Positions 61,559 through 64,000 of a stretch of 64,000 nucleotides of DNA are shown piece after piece (the first letter of the stretch is position 1; every line of letters starts with the position of its first letter). Source of the stretch: Polyodon spathula (lineage: Eukaryota; Chordata; Actinopteri; Acipenseriformes; Polyodontidae); NCBI RefSeq assembly GCF_017654505.1, contig NC_054535.1, positions 43,954,164-44,018,163 on the forward strand, given 5' to 3'. The translations under genes were made by a program, and so were the position numbers. Below the pieces are notes generated by a model. It saw only the letters and a program-made list of their open reading frames with translations. It did not search any database and was not told where the DNA came from.

Positions 61559-63470
61559 ATCCCAACTACGTTCAGTTTGAGAATTAATCTTTTATGCGGG
61601 ACTGTCAAAAGCTTTCTGGAAATCTAAGTAAACCATGTCATATGCTTTGCAATTATCCATTACCGATGTTGCATCCTCAAAAAAATGGAGCAGGTTAGTT
61701 AGACACAATCTCCCTTTCCTAAAACCATGTTGACTGTCTACCAGGATACTGTTACCATAGAGGTAATTTTCCATTTTGGATCTTATTATAGTTTCCATAA
61801 GTTTGCTTATAATAGAAGTCAGGCTTTTTGGTCTGTAGTTACCTGGTTCAGTTTTGTTTCCCTTTTTGTGGATCAGTATTAAGTTTGCAATTTTCTAGTC
61901 TGTCGGTACAACCCCTGTGTCAAGAAACTGTTGCATGATCTTGGTTAGCGGTTTGTAAATAACTTCTTTCATTTCTTTGAGTACTATTGGGAGGATCTCA
62001 TCAGGCCCAGGGGATTTGTTTATTTTAAGAGCTCCTAGTCCCTTTAACACTTCTGCCTCAGTTATGCTAAAGTTATTGAAAACTGGATAGGAACAGGTTG
62101 ACATGTGGGGCATGTTGTCCGTATCCTCCTTTGTAAAAACTTGTGAAAAGTAATCATTTAATATATGTGCTATTTTTTTTTTTCTTCGTCTGTGATTTTG
62201 CCATTTGTGTCTCTTAGACATTAAACCTCCTCTTTGAATGTTCTCTTGGTGTTGTAATATTGGAAAAACATTTTGGAATTGGTTTTCGCCCCCTTAGCAA
62301 TGTTCATTTCTTTTTCTCTTGGCCTTTCTAACTTCCTTTTTGACTTACGTTTGCAGTTCTGTGTACTCTTTCTGTGTACTTTGTTTTTGGTCCCTTTTAA
62401 ACGCTGTGTAAAGTATCTTTTTTCGCTGAGTATTTTTTTAAATTGATATATTAAACCATTTTGGCTATTTAGTTTTACATTTAGATTTGTCTACTTTAGG
62501 GATGTAATTGTTTTGCGCCTCTAATACTACATTTTTGAAGAACAGCCATTCTTTTTCTGTGGATGTTTTCTCTATTTTACTCAAATCTACTTCTGTTAGT
62601 CTGTTTCATACCTTCATAGTTTGCCTTTCTAAAATTGTAAACCTTAGCTTTAGTCATTACTTTTGGGGTTTTGAAAAGCACTTCAAATGAGACCATGTTG
62701 TGGTCTGAGTTTGCTAGTGGTTCTCTGACCTCTGTTTTAGTTATTCTGTCTTCATTATTTGAAAAGACTAAATCAAGGCATGCCTCCCCTCTAGTCGGTG
62801 CCTTGACAAATTGTGTTAGGAAGCAGTCATTTGTCATTTCCACCATTTCAATTTAGTCCGTCGTGTTCCCCACCGGTCTTTCCCATTTTATATGGTAGAA
62901 ATTGAAATACCCCATTAGTATGGCTTCTCCTTTGCTACACGCATTTCTAATGTCATTGCATAACAGATTATTTTGCTCGCCGTCTGAATCTTGCGGTCTA
63001 TAGCATGCTTCTGTTATTATGCCCTTTGAGTTTTTGTCCATTATTCTAACACATATTGATTTGGCTCAATTTTCTTTGTCCAGGTTTAACACCTAGGCTT
63101 CAAGACTGTTTCTTATGTATAGCGCTACCCCTCCACCTCTTCTGTCCTGCCTGTTTTTCCTATACAGAGTATACCCACAAATATTATATTCGTCCCCATC
63201 ACTCTGACAACCTAGTTTCTGTAACACCAATCACATCATAGTTACTTGTTAGTGCAGTAGCTTCAAGTTCTAAAATTTTGTTTCTGATACTTCTAGCATT
63301 TAGATAAGTACATTTAATGGCTGTCTTACCTGAGTTGTTGTCCTTGTTTTGATGTGGTCTCTCTTCTGTTTCTTTGTTGATTTCTCCCCCCTACCTTTCT
63401 AGTTGAAATGCTTCTGAACCTCCTTGAGTATCTTTTCTCCATATACAGTTTAACACGTTTTAAATTACAG
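61559..63470 (-). mobile_element. CR1-type LINE, inverted copy lacking its 3' half (copy C)
   Basis: Same family as copy B on the minus strand. It runs from the 5' side (LYMEKRYSRRF-type sequence near 63430, upstream of what copy B retains) through the endonuclease (NSDHNMVSFE near 62690-62720) to the RT segment DMVYLDFQKAFD at about 61612, and stops abruptly near 61559. The GVPQGS and FADD parts and the 3' tail are missing. Loss of the 3' end is unusual for LINE retroposition, which normally loses the 5' end, so a later deletion is implied. Many stops and frameshifts, more than in copy B. Confidence 0.88.
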
Positions 63471-63577
63471 ATTGATATAATGGCTGTCAAAGAAAGTGTT
63501 CTGTGATATGCCAGCATGCCAGCACAACAAAACGAAACAAAGCAATGCCTCTGATCTGTCTAATGACTAATATATTT

Positions 63578-63585
<8 letters not shown>

Positions 63586-63653
<68 letters not shown>

Positions 63654-63655
63654 CT
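63586..63655. repeat. (TA)n microsatellite
   Basis: TA repeats after a short A-run. Confidence 0.95.
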
Positions 63656-63896
63656 ATTCTTTTAAAATATATATGGATATATAATTTCCTTCGTACTATT
63701 CTGATTTTACATGTCATAGTAAATTTACGTAAGCCACACATTTATTTGACTGAGGTAACACAAGTTTGTTTCGTGTCGTTTACTACAACCAAATTTTGTT
63801 AAATTGTCGTTTACGACCCTAAAAAGACTCATTAAGACACATTTATTTTATATTTGATATTTCCTTGTTATTATTAGGTGTCCGAAAAAATTTTTG

Positions 63897-63907
63897 AATG
63901 AATAATA

Positions 63908-63953
<46 letters not shown>

Positions 63954-63955
63954 CA

Positions 63956-63990
<35 letters not shown>

Positions 63991-64000
63991 AACAACAACA
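63897..64000. repeat. (AAT)n microsatellite
   Basis: About 100 nt of AAT/ATA repeats ending in ACA repeats at the window edge; may continue beyond. Confidence 0.95.

Noticed and set aside
50120..64000. Next SLC10A7 exon (expected GIPMLKIVF...)
   Set aside because: Looked for the expected codons after an AG acceptor by eye and found none; it probably lies beyond the window, but a computed translated search would be decisive.

Overview
This is vertebrate nuclear DNA: an AT-rich, transposon-dense stretch of a large-intron gene. It carries five short protein-coding exons on the + strand, at 37742-37777, 39503-39586, 47289-47454, 49822-49873 and 50046-50119. Together they encode the middle to C-terminal part of SLC10A7 (roughly residues 145-283 of a protein of about 340 aa). 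All five have AG/GT splice borders and compatible phases. I found no upstream exon in the first 37.7 kb and no downstream exon in the last 13.9 kb, so almost everything else is probably intron of this gene. The mix of Tc1 transposons, CR1-type and Tx1-type L1 LINEs, hAT elements and a tRNA-derived SINE points to a ray-finned fish. The SINE resembles a family I associate with sturgeons and paddlefish, but that is recall and was not tested.

Layout. 1-5.8 kb: a frameshifted copy of an unnamed multicopy protein family (974-1738), then a decayed minus-strand Tc1 transposase (about 2965-5520) split by a 707-bp solo LTR with a perfect 5-bp target duplication. 11.0-12.6 kb: a foldback element with arms of about 400 bp. 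14.85-16.48 kb: a DD38E Tc1-like element with both terminal repeats recognisable. 18.1 and 27.7 kb: two copies of one tRNA-SINE family. 19.2-20.8 and 28.9-30.4 kb: non-autonomous hAT elements. 22.7-25.35 kb: wreck of a Tx1-type L1.

37.7-50.1 kb: the SLC10A7 exons. The 7.7-kb intron between exons two and three of the window holds a foldback MITE, a CR1 LINE 3' fragment, two tandem Tc1 elements of different families and an LTR-related fragment. 52.2-54.7 kb: a decayed ZMYM1-like hAT transposase, a MITE and an unexplained coding-like remnant broken by a 25-bp tandem duplication. 58.6-63.5 kb: a nearly complete CR1 ORF2 followed tail-to-tail by an inverted copy of the same family. The window closes with (TA)n and (AAT)n tracts.

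The only functional gene I can support is SLC10A7. Every transposon reading frame seen is broken. I see no operon, CRISPR array, rRNA or genuine tRNA gene. The best candidates for something undescribed are the unnamed protein family at 974-1738, the coding-like remnant at 54486-54716 and the two foldback families. None amounts to a demonstrated new system.
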